The notes under the pieces were generated by a model. It saw only the letters and a list, made by a program, of their open reading frames with translations, was not told the DNA's origin and searched no databases. Positions 25,174-37,794 of a stretch of 64,000 nt of DNA are shown piece after piece. Origin of the DNA: Gymnorhina tibicen (Eukaryota; Chordata; Aves; Passeriformes; Artamidae); assembly GCA_013399875.1 (NCBI GenBank), contig VXAZ01003895.1:5704-69703 (forward strand). The letters run 5' to 3'. Numbering within the stretch: the first letter of the stretch is position 1; each line of letters opens with the position of its first letter. The position numbers and the translations under genes are program-made.

Positions 25174-28100
25174 TCCCTTTCTGCTTCACATACACATGCA
25201 CTCACTCATTCACAAGCATAACTGTTTTCCAAAGACTTCTTGACTTAATAATTCTCTAAAAATAATTTAATTACATTCAGTGGAAGATAAGGATACGGTT
25301 ATGTAGTTAAGTAATTCAAAGGAGGGGAACAAAAAAAGGAAACTTTATTCCTTCTTCAATTGGCAGCTTTGTCTAAATGTAAGGCTGCACGTGAAGCACA
25401 TCCAAAAGCCAGAGGATGCAATTAGCTAATAGCCACTTTTGACACGTAAAATCAATTTATGACAGCTATCATAGCAAAGCCAAGCCAAGCCAGATAATGG
25501 ACTACATTGTGCACCATTCACTTTGGAAGTTTTATCATTATTAGTATCATATGAAAGACAAATTATGTGTTTACAGCCTTTTTGTATATGTACAGTGGGT
25601 ACCCAGCAGTCATGAGACAATATAACCTAGAATGCAGCCAGCCAACTATTGTCTTTGAGACACTAGAAAATTCAGCTTTGGCACTGCTGTTTTGCAAGTA
25701 GTTGCCTCCAGTCTTGAGAGCAGAATTCCTTGGTAAGGTCTACTCTGGGACAGAGCACTGCTGCAGAACAGTCTGGGGCTAAGTGCCAAATATGACCTCA
25801 GTTCTTGCCCCAACAACGAAAGTCATTGTTAAGACTGGTATTTAAAATGCTCACATTTTCTTTCTTCTTTCTCCTACCATCAGCAAGAAATCTATTATCA
25901 GACATTTCTTCCTTGAGAACAAATGCTGTAAAGTGAGGCATACACCAAACCTCTACAGCATTAAAGAGAGAGTTATAGTATTAAAATCTAGCTAGATTCA
26001 CTTTTTTATAAAACTTGTGTGGCAGCTTATAATTGGCTCTCTACTTGTTAAGCCATACATTTGTCAGCTTTCAAAATATATATTCACAGCAGGGAGCACT
26101 CAGCTAGAAGGTTTTATCAGATGAAGCTAAGGCAAACCTTTAGCTGGGGGGCAGAATACAATTGTCAAAATCCGTGCAACCTTAAAGCATGTGAGTAATT
26201 GCATTGTATCTGGGAGTTTTAACTTCAACAGGATTGTTTGTGCAAGTAAAGATTATACAACTGGGTAAGCATTGGTAAGTCAGCCCCAGTGTGTGTATTC
26301 TTTGAAGCGTACACATTTCTAGAATAGAACTGCGAACATGTCTCTTGCATACAGAAGTAGACTATAGGCTCTTATTTTGCAACACTGAGGGTCTGCTAAA
26401 GCCAAAAAGAAATTATCATGTAATTATATGAAATTATCATGTTATCAGAAACTGTATCACAGAAAATTATTTTCAAGCATGTTAAAAATATTCTCTAACA
26501 CTTTACTGTTACAAAAGTTATCGATACAAATTTAATATCTCCAGAATTCCACCTATTTCAGTGAGAATGCAGAGGATATAAACCAGCACAAAACATGTTC
26601 TTTCTGCATTCAGTAGGCATGAAGTGATAGTATCAAGGAGACAGGAATAAAGTTTTTGAAAGGAAACAGGAGAGGGAAATAGATAGATATCTGCTTTGTA
26701 TGTTAGAATCTTTACAAGACTGATAAGATTGAACAAGCACTGAATAAATCATTTCTTTTTCTGTGTACATTGATTTTACTCAGCTTTCAGATGAGTGTTG
26801 ATAACACAGCAAAAGATTTCAATGAAAATTAGACTAAAGATACGATGTGTCTCTAGCACAGAATAAATTAATGCCTTCACTGAGAAAAGCTATATAGCAT
26901 TCAACAGAAAGTAAATCCCTCACCTTGAAACAGCAATAGAAGGTGAGTATACAGAAAGGTGAAAAATAAGAATCAATACAGTCAGACAGAAGAATAAGAA
27001 CTAAAAGGTAGCATGTGTTGTGGTAGAAGTCTCAAACTTTCCAGTGTTTTCCCAAAATTCTTACTTTCCCTTGTCTGTTGAGAAATAAAGTTTGCTTTTG
27101 CTTTTTTTTAAGATTCATGGTGAACAATTTGATTTCTTTCCTCAGAGGTAAATATTTTTCATGAAATAATTCTACAAAGGAAGAAAAACATTTTTCTATT
27201 CATGACAGCTGTTCTTCCTGTGACCAGGAACATCACAAAGAACAAAAGTACTTATTCCAATTCTCCCTGACAGGCACAAAAAGCAAATAAAGAAAGATCT
27301 CCTACATGAATTCTGACAAATACTGGAGAAATTCTATCTCCAGATAGCTACAAGAGTTTTAAATTCACATTCTATGTTTCATGTCTGTATGAGCCATCAT
27401 TTTCCAAGACCTCCTCCGCTCTCCTGTCCCCTTGGACAACATGCCTCCATGGCACCTCCTGTGACAGCTTGGAGCAGCTGAGAAACAGAAATGCCCACAG
27501 TGTTGTGATGTCCCTTAATCTTGCAGGTGAGTGTGTGTGATGGGTGGACTGTACTTTAAACTTAGTACTCTCTAAATTGGTCAGAGCTCAGATATGGATG
27601 TCTGAGAAATCCAGTAACACCTAATTATGTTTTCTGTGTCCTAAGGATACATCTTCAGCAGCACCTCTTGCAGCTATCTGGCCTCCTCCCTACAGTTCCC
27701 TTCCAGCTCCCACCAGAGTACCCTGCAATATTCCCTGCAAAGCTCTCAAGCAGGAAGGCAGGTTAGAGACACTACACAACGTGACCTTCTTACATCAGCA
27801 GCTAGACTCTCCAAAACTGTGTAAAAGGAACTTGCAAAACCAAAGCTAGCTCTTATCCAAAAATTATTTGGTGACATGTAACAGAGTAAGTTTTTCATTA
27901 TGAGTACAGGTACTAGATACAAATGAAGATTGCACATTTGGCTATATTCTGTATGGTGAAAGGAAATTCATGGTAAAAGGAAATCCTAATGTGGTTTAAA
28001 CAGACTCAGGGACATAAAATTTGCATTCCTTTTTCTCTGTTTTAGGTGAAATGAAGAAGAAATGTTGACTTTGTTAACACAGAAACATCCTAACCTTGAA

Positions 28101-31100
28101 TAATCAGGTCAGTGGGCTTCATGTCAAAAAGGCAGTAGCAGGTAGCAGTACAGAGTTGCTGACTTCTCTAACAGAGATTTGCTGGAGTGGCAACATGAGT
28201 TTTACCAGTACATATGACAGCTCTTTAATGGAACTATTCACAACTCCACGTTTCCATTACTTGCAAGCATCAGTGATTTATTATTTATAGAATAGTTTCC
28301 TTCTCCTCTAACCTTTTCTGACATCCATAGTTCCTGCTTAGTCTGTGTACTTCTTAGTGTCATGTGTACTCTTTAGTACTTCTGTACTTTTGATCATCTT
28401 CCCAAAAGCACTTGCTGCTGGTCTTCTTTCTTTCTCCATCCACCATACTGTTCATATTTCTTCCCTTCCTCTGGCACTACAAAACTAGAGGATTTCTGTG
28501 TGACCATAAATGTCTTTGCCTAAACCTTCAAGCAGTGCAGGACTTCTTAGGGGGAACAACTGCAAGGAATTCCTGTTCAATTCCTGCAGGCAGAAGCCAT
28601 GTGAGGTCAGCATAAAAATGCTCTATAAACATGAGCAGCTTTGTAGCATACGCAGACTGATTAAACCTAGTATGTATTTTCAAATAGGACATTATATATA
28701 AGAAAAACCACACTTACTGAACTTCAGATTAATCTTCCAAAGCATAGAGATACTATAAAATTTAAAAATGTATGTCATTTTTAACTCTTTCTTTTTTTTA
28801 ACTTATTGTTGCATAATCTTACTAAAGGTGATGTTCATTATCAAGATAGTTTAAATAATTTTACAACTACTTGTATCCAGGCTCTCTAGGAAAAACTGGA
28901 GATAAATGTTGCACTAACTAAGCAGCCATATTCAACAGCAACATGCAAATAATATCAGTAATTCCTTAATATTTTACATTGTCTGCCATTTCCAAACTTA
29001 GTCTTTTAATACACAGTAAATCTACAGAGAGTTTCCTCTCCTTTAATATGAGAATAAGCAGCATCAGAGAGCTCAAAGCAATACAAAACACTATGATTTC
29101 ACTAAGTTCTGGAAGCAAAACCAATTTTTGTAGAGGTGGAAGTGCATGAGCTCTAACCATTTTCTTTAGCATATTTCATGTCACAGTTCAAAATAGAGAA
29201 TCCACAAATCTGAAAGCATCGACCTGCAGTGGTTGATGGAAACAGAAGTAATTGAAATTGCATATACAAAAACCATATTTCTTATGTATATAAAATCTTT
29301 TTTTTGTATAAGAAGCCATCCACATACAGATTGGTAACGCTTTAAGGAAAAGTTTATTGAAAAGAAAATGAGTTTTCTTTCCTTACAGCTTAGGAGCTAT
29401 TATCCCATTTTCATAAATATCACTTGATCTCCATTTAGACTTTACAAATCCTGTCCCTTTGAGTATGATGTCTGCTCTCTCCATACTGTTTTCTCCTTTC
29501 AGAGCCTCACAACATTTCAAGAGACAGAGGTGCAAGTGAAGCTAAATCAGCGAACTCTGAAATTACATTTAGACTTTTATAATTTTTTTTCCAGTTCCAT
29601 ATACTTGGTTAAGGGTGTGAGAGCTGGATGGGAGAGGAGAGGGAAGAAGGAGTAAAGCAGAGAATTTAAAAGTAATGCCTTTTGTCCAGGTCAGTCAGGA
29701 ATCATGAGTTTTCTCAGTCATCAGTTCATAATTCATAAACTGATGCTTTTCTAGACAGCTATATTCCCTGGAGGAGAGCATATTGTCTCCTTATTTTTAC
29801 TGCTATTTCAATGCTTTTTTTTAAACTAAGCCTGAAGGTTATTACAGTCTGCCATGATCTTCATTGACAACAAAAGGGGATAAGGCCAACCATAAGGCTT
29901 CAAGTCAGGCTTTTTGCACTCTTCACTAACTTAGACTGATGCTAGCACACAACTGGATAGACCTGCAATCTCAATTCTTACAGATAAGGCTTGTTCAAAA
30001 TAATTTCTTTGTGTGCATTTTCCTGCTGTACAGTGTCACTCTCATTTCAGTGATTTAGAATAATAGAGCTTTATCTTAAACTGTGGCAGCTCAGCCACAT
30101 GCTGCAGGAGGATGACAAGGATCAGTAGACAGTAACAAGAGTGGTGCAGCCTTTGTTCATTACTAAAGTCATTCCTGTGATTGAATACAAAATGGTTATG
30201 AGAGGGGGAGCTTACACACATGCCAGAGACATGCAAAGACAAGCAAGGAGAGGACTTGTTATTATCTGTCAGATAATTTTCATCCAAAAAATATTCATAA
30301 AGATGATGAAATGCATTCTTTCCTTCCTCTGCCCTTAAAAGGCCTGAGTCATTGCACTTCCTCAACCCTTACCTTCTCTCCCAGCGATTTCCACCTGTCT
30401 GAAAAGCTGTCTTTGTTTCTGATGTTTAGAAAGAAGAGCAGGAACCCAAGAAGTCTCTAAACATATTATTTAACGTAATAGACAGAGAGCAGAGCACACA
30501 ATTCCCACTGAATCTCTAATTTTTGAAGCACCTTCTCATAATTTAAGACACACACCCCAGTAGGAATATAAGAAATTAGGTTCCACACATTCTCCGAGCC
30601 ATTCTGCAGGAAAATAGTCAGCTCACAGTGGAGCCTGGTAAATGGGCCATGCCAGCAGCTTCTGGATGTGCCCACTCTTAGAAAGGCTTAGCCAGACCTG
30701 TACAGTGACATGGACATTGCAGGTCTTGTAAGATGCAGTGGGAAGGTTAAATTCAGAAGTGATGTATCAACCAGCATTAAAAACAGCGACCCACAGTGAA
30801 CTGAGCTGGGCATTTAATCTAGATCAGCTGGTACAGCAACTGGTGTAACAAGCTGCTTGCTTACAAGCTCACTGTACCTCCACTGCGTGTTTCATTCTAC
30901 AGAAAAAGATGTAAACAGCAGCACAGCCAAGGACTGGCTGTTGGTTTGCTCCTTCTACTCTGCTCCAGCACCAGAGAGGAGCATTTGCTTCCCTGAGAAC
31001 AACTTTGCACATCTATGCATCCTTCTGTTGGAGAAATCTGCTTGGAAGGTACAATGAGCAGTTGGCCTGTACTGGAGATTTGGACAGTTCTAAACTGCTT

Positions 31101-32369
31101 CAGGATCTAAAGTAAAACCATGTGTGCACTGCTGCTTCCTTCCCCCTGCTGCTGCCTATCTGAACTGGGAGACTTTTGAGGGAAACAGAATACTGCTTGC
31201 AAGCAGGAGCAAGTCCACAGCAACTTTTCAGAGGCAATGGAAAGACAGCATGATGCTTATGGATTTCACCCGTGCTTGGTGAAACGAGAAACTCACAGCA
31301 GGTTTTCAGACTGAAGGAATGGATTTTCCTTGCCGTGACAAAGGTGGCATGGGACAGGCTTGTTTTCAAACTTGCTATTATACACAACGAGAGAAAGAGA
31401 TCCTTCAATGAACTCTTTGCTCAACCAAAATTTTAAAGCTAAAGTGGAATGTGTGCATTGCTGGGGTACCATCCACCCCACTGCTGTTTAGGCAGCAACA
31501 GTGCTGGAAGAAAACCTTTCTGATTCACCTTCAAGTTTTGACCATGCAAAGAACTGAAGAAATAGAAACAATACCGTATTTTTCTTCCTAGACACTGAAA
31601 AAAAAAATCAGTTATTTAATTATGGAAGTGGTGGGATCACTAACAGTGGCCAAAAAAAACCATTGTTTTTTGTTAATGACAGTAAAATTTTCACTGTGTC
31701 CTGATTATAAACAGGTAAAATAAGCTAAATTATTCTCTTCTTCTAATTAAATTGCAGCTATTTCAGCTAGTAGTTTAGAAGAAAAGGAGAGATCAGGAGA
31801 CTGATACACTCCCTTATATCATTCTAAATCACAGTTCCATAACAGCATACCTAACTTTTTAGTTGTCTTAGGAAAAGGCAAAGGAAGACAAATTAATTCA
31901 TATTTAAACCTCAGTGATGTAAAATGTTTCCCAGGAAAGTGTGACACCTGTGGAATATGGTAAAAAGCACTGTGGTGCTTTCAAACTATTTTATACATTA
32001 TTATTTTATACCATTATGTTAATTAATTGCAGGTTCATTAATCATTCCTGCAGCAGGAGTGTTAAACTTAAATTGTGCCAAAAGTGAAAATTAAGTAATT
32101 AAAGCAAACAGTTGCAGTCCTTTTGTGAAGTAAACAAGTTTAAAAAGATGCTATGCATATATAGAGTGAACTGGGTATTTTGTTAATTCAGTGATGTGTT
32201 CCACTCTGTGAGCTCTGGTTTACAGTTCTGTGAATTGTTTTACAGTTACCTCCAATGGGTAACTACAGCTCACCGCTAAATCCCTTCAGTACCCCCATGA
32301 GATGTGATGATGTTTATTAACCAATAATGCTGTGCAGGAGCAGTATTCTTTCATGATTTCAATTTCTAC
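25174..32369. other. Repeat-poor AT-rich desert
   Basis: About 7 kb with no classified repeat. A near-tandem pair GAAATTATCATG with period 21 lies at 26409-26445. On the plus strand a frame is open from about 27307 to a donor-like GCAG|GTGAGT near 27527, but the upstream acceptor is weak. The 30373-30418 candidate is listed separately. The 30.4-31.5 kb part is slightly richer in GC without showing a gene. Confidence 0.45.
30373..30418 (-). other. Splice-bounded 46-bp candidate exon
   Basis: On the minus strand CTGCTCTTCTTTCTAAACATCAG forms a good acceptor and GAGAAG|GTAAGG a good donor. All three frames are open over 46 bases, so the coding frame cannot be inferred. Its length would not preserve frame between the phase-0 candidates at 60184 and 986, which argues against all three being in one coding transcript. 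Confidence 0.22.
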
Positions 32370-32409
32370 TTTTATTTTATTTTATTTTATTTTATTTTTA
32401 TTTTTTTAA
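32370..32409. repeat. (ATTTT)n simple repeat
   Basis: Five or more ATTTT units followed by a T-rich end. It is a microsatellite likely to vary in length. It could be the oligo-A remnant of an old minus-strand insertion, but no element body is seen beside it. Confidence 0.9.
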
Positions 32410-34249
32410 TCCCCAATACATCTCCCATTCCCCTAGTTCTCTTCCTGGGTAACCATATCACCTGAATCTTGCCAGCTCTTCTATGCAGAATGCACTGTGT
32501 TTTCCTTATTAAAAGATATCAAATGTTTGAAAACACTTGCTCAGAGATAATGATAATTATTTGAGTAATGTTATCAGCATATGACACACGTAGAGAAAGT
32601 CTTCACAGAGGCAGAACAGACTAATTCGTATTTCTTAGAGACACTTTCAGAAGTGCTACATTGTTACTCCCTATTGTTATAGGGAAAAGAAAAAAACAAA
32701 AAGTAACCTTCTCCAACCTTGACGTTTGAAATGCAAACCAGGCTTAATCCTGACAGGTACTGAGCTCTTCTGTCTCTTGACTGGAGCTACTGTTAACATT
32801 GAATTCTCAGAACTTCCCAAAAGCTTAAAGATTGGAATTTTTTTTGCTGAGAAGCGTTCTCCAAATAGCATCCTGTAAGTCCAAACCCATTATTATTCTG
32901 TTTCTACAGTAAACAGCACATTGGTCAGTGATGTTTTATGATTACATACGACTGTCAAAATCTTTTAATAAAGATTATGTATCTGATTTCATAAGCATGA
33001 AATTGCCAGGGTGCCATCAGCTGAAACCAAAGTATGAGGGAATTATTCACAGCCCGTCAGCTGTAGCAGTAGACATGTCCGGTTTTATCATAGAACAACT
33101 TTTGAGCTACATGTAGCTATTAACGGGCTTTTTATTCCTATGCAAAAATTTATTGTCTAAACTTTCTACCAACAGGAGATCTGTGAACTTCAGGCTTATT
33201 TTTTTTCTTCTCTACAGCTATATGTGCCTATAAATCTTATTTATTCCTTCAACCATTTCTTTAATGTTTTGTTTACATAAAACAAACAAACAAACAAACA
33301 AAACCCCATTGAACCAAACAAAAAAACCCTATAAACCAAACTAATCACTGTTGCTTTCATTTGAATCTAACTCCTATGGTTAGAAATGCTACAGTCCATC
33401 TTGCTGTTGAAATCCGTGCTGTTTGGAACACTTCACTCCCTTTCTCTTCCCATGCAGACTTATTTGTTATATTAACTATTCTTGATCATATAAAATTCAT
33501 ACATTTCTTTTACCACCTCCCTGCCCTGTAACATACCTATCTCTTTCTCTCCCACTTCCCCCACTCCATAGTCTACAACGAAACTGCTGCAGAGATGATT
33601 TCACTCATACCCATTGCTGTGTGAGAAGAATTGCAATCTATAATTAATAGCTTATAATGACAATGGAAATTTAGTTTGGTTTTTATAATCTACTGAAGAC
33701 ATATGCATGCTTAAGAAGCTTAAATTACACTCAAATCCTGGAACATACTAATCCTTTGAAGGAATAACACTAAGACTTTCTTTCTTTCTTTTTCTTAGTT
33801 GTGATCCCACTGGGGACAAGCCTGAAACCCGGAAATGAGCCCTCCATATCCAAATATGAGTTAAGATTTGAATACAACCAAGCCTAACCTGTATTTCAGT
33901 TGCTGATCATGCTTGTTTACTCATTCTCAAGTACAAAGTTTCCTTGCTGAAAGATGCAGCTTTCCTTGCCTTTCTTCTAAAGGGTAAATGATAACTGTAA
34001 TATTCATTCTTCTGACATTTCACAAGTCACCCTGTATTTCTTTTCGCTTGCAATCCAATAAAGTTGTTATTCAGAACTATGAATGAAATATATCTCCATT
34101 AAGTTATCCTAGGTATATAACAGTGCATCCTTGATATGATACCTACTGGCCTGGCACATAAGCCTTTTGGGCAGCATTGTATCAGTGCTTTTTAAAGTCC
34201 ACATTCATTCTGCCTGTGGTCTCCTGTGCCTTTGGTACCTTTTCACATG
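32410..34249. other. AT-rich spacer with short simple repeats
   Basis: Contains (AAAC)n at 33279-33304 and a TTTC-type pyrimidine run at 33776-33796. Otherwise nothing was recognised. A donor-like ATCCT|GTAAGT near 32873 on the plus strand has only a weak upstream acceptor. Confidence 0.5.
33279..33304. repeat. (AAAC)n simple repeat
   Basis: Six consecutive AAAC-type units. It is flanked by further A/C-rich sequence to about 33332. Confidence 0.9.
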
Positions 34250-34670
34250 CACATGGAATCTCTTATGTTAGAAAAGACCTGTAAGATCATGGAGTCCAAT
34301 CGCTAACACAGCACTGCCAAATCCACCACTAACATGTCCCTAAGTGCCTCATCTACACATCTTTTAAATACCTCCAGGGATGGTGATGCAACCACTGCTC
34401 TGGGAAGCCTGTTTTTAATGCTTGATAACACTTTCTTGTGAAGAGGTTTTCCTAATATCCACTCCAAGCCTTCCCTGGTTCAACTTGAGACCACTTCCTG
34501 TTGTCCTATTGCTTGCTACTTGGGAGATGAGACCTCCCCACACCTCTCTACATCTTCCTTTTGTGTAGTTGAAGAGAGTGATAAGGACCCAAAATGAACC
34601 TCCTTTTGTCCAGGTTAAACAACCCCAGCTCCCTCAGTTCCTCACAGCACTTGTGCTCCAGACCCTTCAC
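34250..34670 (-). mobile_element. CR1 3' region, minus strand
   Basis: The plus strand shows the reverse complement of the CR1 3' UTR and last part of ORF2: GTTAGAAAAGACCTGTAAGATCATGGAGTCC, AACACAGCACTGCCAAATCCACCACTAACATGTCCC and CTCCTTTTGTCCAGGTTAAACAACCCCAGC, ending ACTTGTGCTCCAGACCCTT. The terminal 8-mers at the left edge are degraded. The right (5') end is followed directly by an (AC)n repeat. It is non-functional. Confidence 0.93.
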
Positions 34671-34672
34671 AT

Positions 34673-34687
34673 ACACACACACACACA
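34673..34687. repeat. (AC)n dinucleotide repeat
   Basis: About 7.5 AC units immediately beyond the 5'-truncated end of the adjacent CR1 copy. Confidence 0.85.
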
Positions 34688-36023
34688 AGCTTTGTTAGAG
34701 TCTCTCTGTTAATTTTGCACCCCTTCACCTTAATTATATCCTGCCTTTGGGAGAGGGGTGGAACACTGTGGTCCCTGAATACTTACTTCTTCCACTGCAT
34801 TGCACATAAGGGTCTTTGCAAACTGTTTAGTTCCAGTGAAATGCTATATACACGGGTAACTCCCAAAGGAGTTGCTGCAACTTTTTTAGCATTCTGAATG
34901 TGCCTCATCTATCTTTGTCAATCATTAGGTATTTCTTGATCACCATTTTTCTTCCATGTACCTGATTGCTGTAATTATTTCCCCATACTTTTCTTGAGTC
35001 AGGTATTACCTCTTTTTAGTTTATGTCATTCATCACCGAAATTTCTAAATACCACAGCAAATAACTTTCTATTTTTATTGCAATAAGTAGTCATTATGTT
35101 TACATGAGAAGAATCCCAAAGCAATCCCAAAACAAACCATAAGCCTGCAAATAGGCAAGAGTTCTTTCTACAGTGGACAAAACATCCAGAGAAAAATATT
35201 AATCTGCTGTCCATTCTCCTTTTCCTCAAAGACTCAGGTTTTATTGCAAAAGTTACTTTAATATAAGATCACTGCATAGTCATGACCCTTACTCTATAAC
35301 ATGATTCCTACACAGTAGAATTTTTACAATAATCTGCCTAAGGCACTTGTTTTTTCTCCTCCTTTCTATTCTGCATCCATGTCTGCTATACTCACTACAT
35401 GTGCTTAATTTTAAGCCCTGAATTAAGATCCACACGAGGACCATTTAGTTCACAAGTATAACAACTAGGTAAAAATCTCATCATTCTTAAATTTCAGAGA
35501 AAATTGAAAACCTGAATTCAAATTTTCTAGTGGCTTTACAATGTACAATACCAGAAATTCTCCAGAATTCTGAAGGTCATTTTTCAGGCTCGTTTTTTGT
35601 GACTAAATGCAATTTAACTGAATCAGTGGCACTTAGACTAGATGTGTTTTAAGAAACATAGGAAAGAAATTATCTTCATCAAGTTATAAAGAGAAAACAC
35701 ATTAAATGATTGAAACCAGGAGACATTTTAGCAAGGCTGAATGCAATTAACAGGGTGACTAGGAACTTCTTTGAAAACTGCCTGGAGATGCCTACTAGTT
35801 TGAATCAAGTAACCTTTTCCTCGTTATGCAGTATTAACCCTGAGTGTTATTTCTGTTAGGAATCCCACTGACTTATTGCAGTGAGATAAGCTGTAGAATT
35901 TGAACAGCTCCAAATTCTTATAGATGAAAAGGCTTTTCTTAACATACTTACTTAAATGTATGTTGAACACTGACTACTTTGAACTGCAGTTTCATATCAT
36001 ATTTTCCCTTCCATCTCTTGCAG
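34688..36023. other. AT-rich spacer, nothing firm
   Basis: A 36-base minus-strand segment near 34777-34812 has a donor (GAAGAA|GTAAGT) and a moderate acceptor, which is too little to call. No transposon or RNA gene was recognised. Confidence 0.45.
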
Positions 36024-36074
36024 GACAGTTGTGGGAATTCAAGTAATTGTCTGTCTTTTTTGGACATGCAAAAG
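36024..36074 (+). other. Splice-bounded 51-bp candidate exon, plus strand
   Basis: A long pyrimidine tract (TTTTCCCTTCCATCTCTTGCAG) forms a very good acceptor, and GCAAAAG|GTAAGT is a consensus donor. The 51 bases are exactly 17 codons; frame 1 is open (beginning DSCGNSSNCL), and frame 2 is open and hydrophobic (TVVGIQVIVC). It lies about 130 bases before the LTR remnant at 36205, on the strand opposite to the 986-1091 exon. It may belong to a non-coding RNA or a plus-strand gene, or be chance. Confidence 0.33.
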
Positions 36075-36204
36075 GTAAGTTTGATACTAGATTATTTTTA
36101 CTTGACTGTGACTGACTGTGAAAGGTGAATTACTTGAAATCTACAACAAAAGGGGTCCAAACTCCCTCCGTTTGCCTACTTCCTGTGAAGTTACCCTTCT
36201 CTGG

Positions 36205-36817
36205 TGTGGCGGGTGGACCTTGGCTAACTAACAAGGGTCCATCAAGCCACAATATCACACCACACCCAACAAAACTAAGGGAGAAAATTCAACAATAAAC
36301 TTGTGGGTTGATACAAGGACTGGGATATTACTTACCAATTACCACCATGGGCAAAACAGACTCAGCCGGGAGAAATAAATTGAATTAATTGCTGATTAAT
36401 AAGAGAGTAGGATAATGAGAACCAAGACCAAAACTAAAAACACCTCCTTTCTTCTAGGGCTCAACTTCGCTTCCAGCCTCTTTACCTCCTTCCCCCAAGC
36501 AACAGTGTAGGGGCACAGGGAATGGGGGCTGTGGTCAGTCCATTACGCATTGTCTCTGCTGCTCCTTCCTCCTCAAACTCTTCCCTGCTCCAGCACAGGG
36601 TTCCACTAATGGGAGACAGCTCTTCTTGCACTGCCCCAAGCTGGGTCCATCCCACAGGCTTCAGTTCTTCATAAAATGCTCCAACACAGAACACAGTCCT
36701 TCAGGAAGAGGCTGCTCCAGCATAGGTCCCCTACAATGTCACGAGCCCTGCCAGCGAACCTGCTCCAGCATGGGCTCCTCTCTCCACAGGTCCACAGGTA
36801 CTAACAGGAGCCTTGCT
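36205..36817 (-). mobile_element. Decayed LTR-retrotransposon LTR, minus strand
   Basis: The plus strand begins TGTGGCGGGTGGACCTTGGC and continues through blocks I recognise from an abundant bird LTR: ACCATGGGCAAAACAGACTC, GTAGGATAATGAGAACC, AACACCTCCTTTCTTC, GGGCTCAACTTCGCTTCC, and then repeated GCTCCAGC(A/G)TGGGTCC-type units (CTGCTCCAGCATAGGTCCC, CTGCTCCAGCATGGGC). In the minus orientation it ends in CCGCCACA, consistent with a CA terminus. The right boundary is uncertain and no target duplication was found, so the copy is old. LTRs hold promoter and poly(A) signals of endogenous retrovirus-like elements; no viral coding sequence adjoins it. Confidence 0.75.
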
Positions 36818-37730
36818 GTCAGTCTGTTAATATTTACTGCTCTGAAACGCCGAGGCAGGTTTGCTTTCAATTGCCTTACTTATTCTTGAATGAATAGAAC
36901 ATTAAATTTTTTTTTTGGTTAAATGTTTCTATCCCGGGAGGATGTTTGTTTTCCAGAAGTCTATAAGATATATATTATAAAGATTCTATATACCAAATAC
37001 CGTAAGTACACTTTGTGATAATTAAACTGCAGCCATGGGATGGGTAGAATACATATTAAACATTTATTAAAATCTTGAAAGGAGAGATGTAGAAGATACA
37101 CCCAATGGTTCATGTAATTATTTGGAAATTACTCATTAGGTTACATCACAAATCTTTGTTGCTTTAATAAGGAAGGCTTTCCTTCCTTGAATCTCTTAGA
37201 GCCTGTATCTCTATCAGCAGTACCTTTTCCTTTTTTTTTCTCCTTTTCTTTAACATTTTGAGAGAGAAGAGAAATTTTAATACATTTTTTATTAAAGATG
37301 GTGGTCTCACTGCAATGCTTTAGAATGATGCTTTATTGTCATGAGATATATTCATTTAATTTGAGGGAAAACTCTTCAGCAAGAATTCAGAATATGTGAT
37401 ATGGATCCCCATCCTGAATGGGAACATAGTAACTAAGGACACACAAAGAACATATCATTCCTATGGGTAAACCTATATTTCCTCTGGTTATTCTACTTTT
37501 TGACAGAGCAGCTGTCATATGATGCTGATATTCTGAGCTGGGAAAATGAAGTTCTTTGTGGCTGTCTCATGAGAGAGGTTTTTATACTGAGTAGACCTAA
37601 GAAAATATTTTTACTACGATTCCTATTTTCCCTGTCTGCTGTAGGATGTCTTCTACTGATGGGCTCAATATTCATAATATCCTTCTTCCTTTCTTAAGTC
37701 TTCCTTTCTTTGTAGGCTTTCTTTTCCAGA
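36818..37730. other. AT-rich spacer
   Basis: No gene recognised. The stretch before the CR1 tail (37670-37730) is a pyrimidine-rich CCTTCTTCCTTT-type tract. Both strands are open for about 60 codons at 37493-37697, without supporting features. Confidence 0.5.
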
Positions 37731-37794
37731 GAGTGGACCACATGAACTTTTGAGGTCCGTTCTAACCTGGGCTGATCTACGGTTTTGTGATTCT
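37731..37794 (+). mobile_element. Very short CR1 3' tail, plus strand
   Basis: Only the last ~64 bases of a CR1 are present: TGAGGTCCGTTCTAACCTGGG, then a degraded 8-mer and TTTTGTGATTCT. The strong 5' truncation and divergence point to an old insertion. Confidence 0.75.

Noticed and set aside
27307..27527. Plus-strand frame open for about 75 codons up to a GCAG|GTGAGT donor
   Set aside because: No acceptor of quality occurs in the open part except a weak one near 27470, and the translation shows no protein-like pattern.
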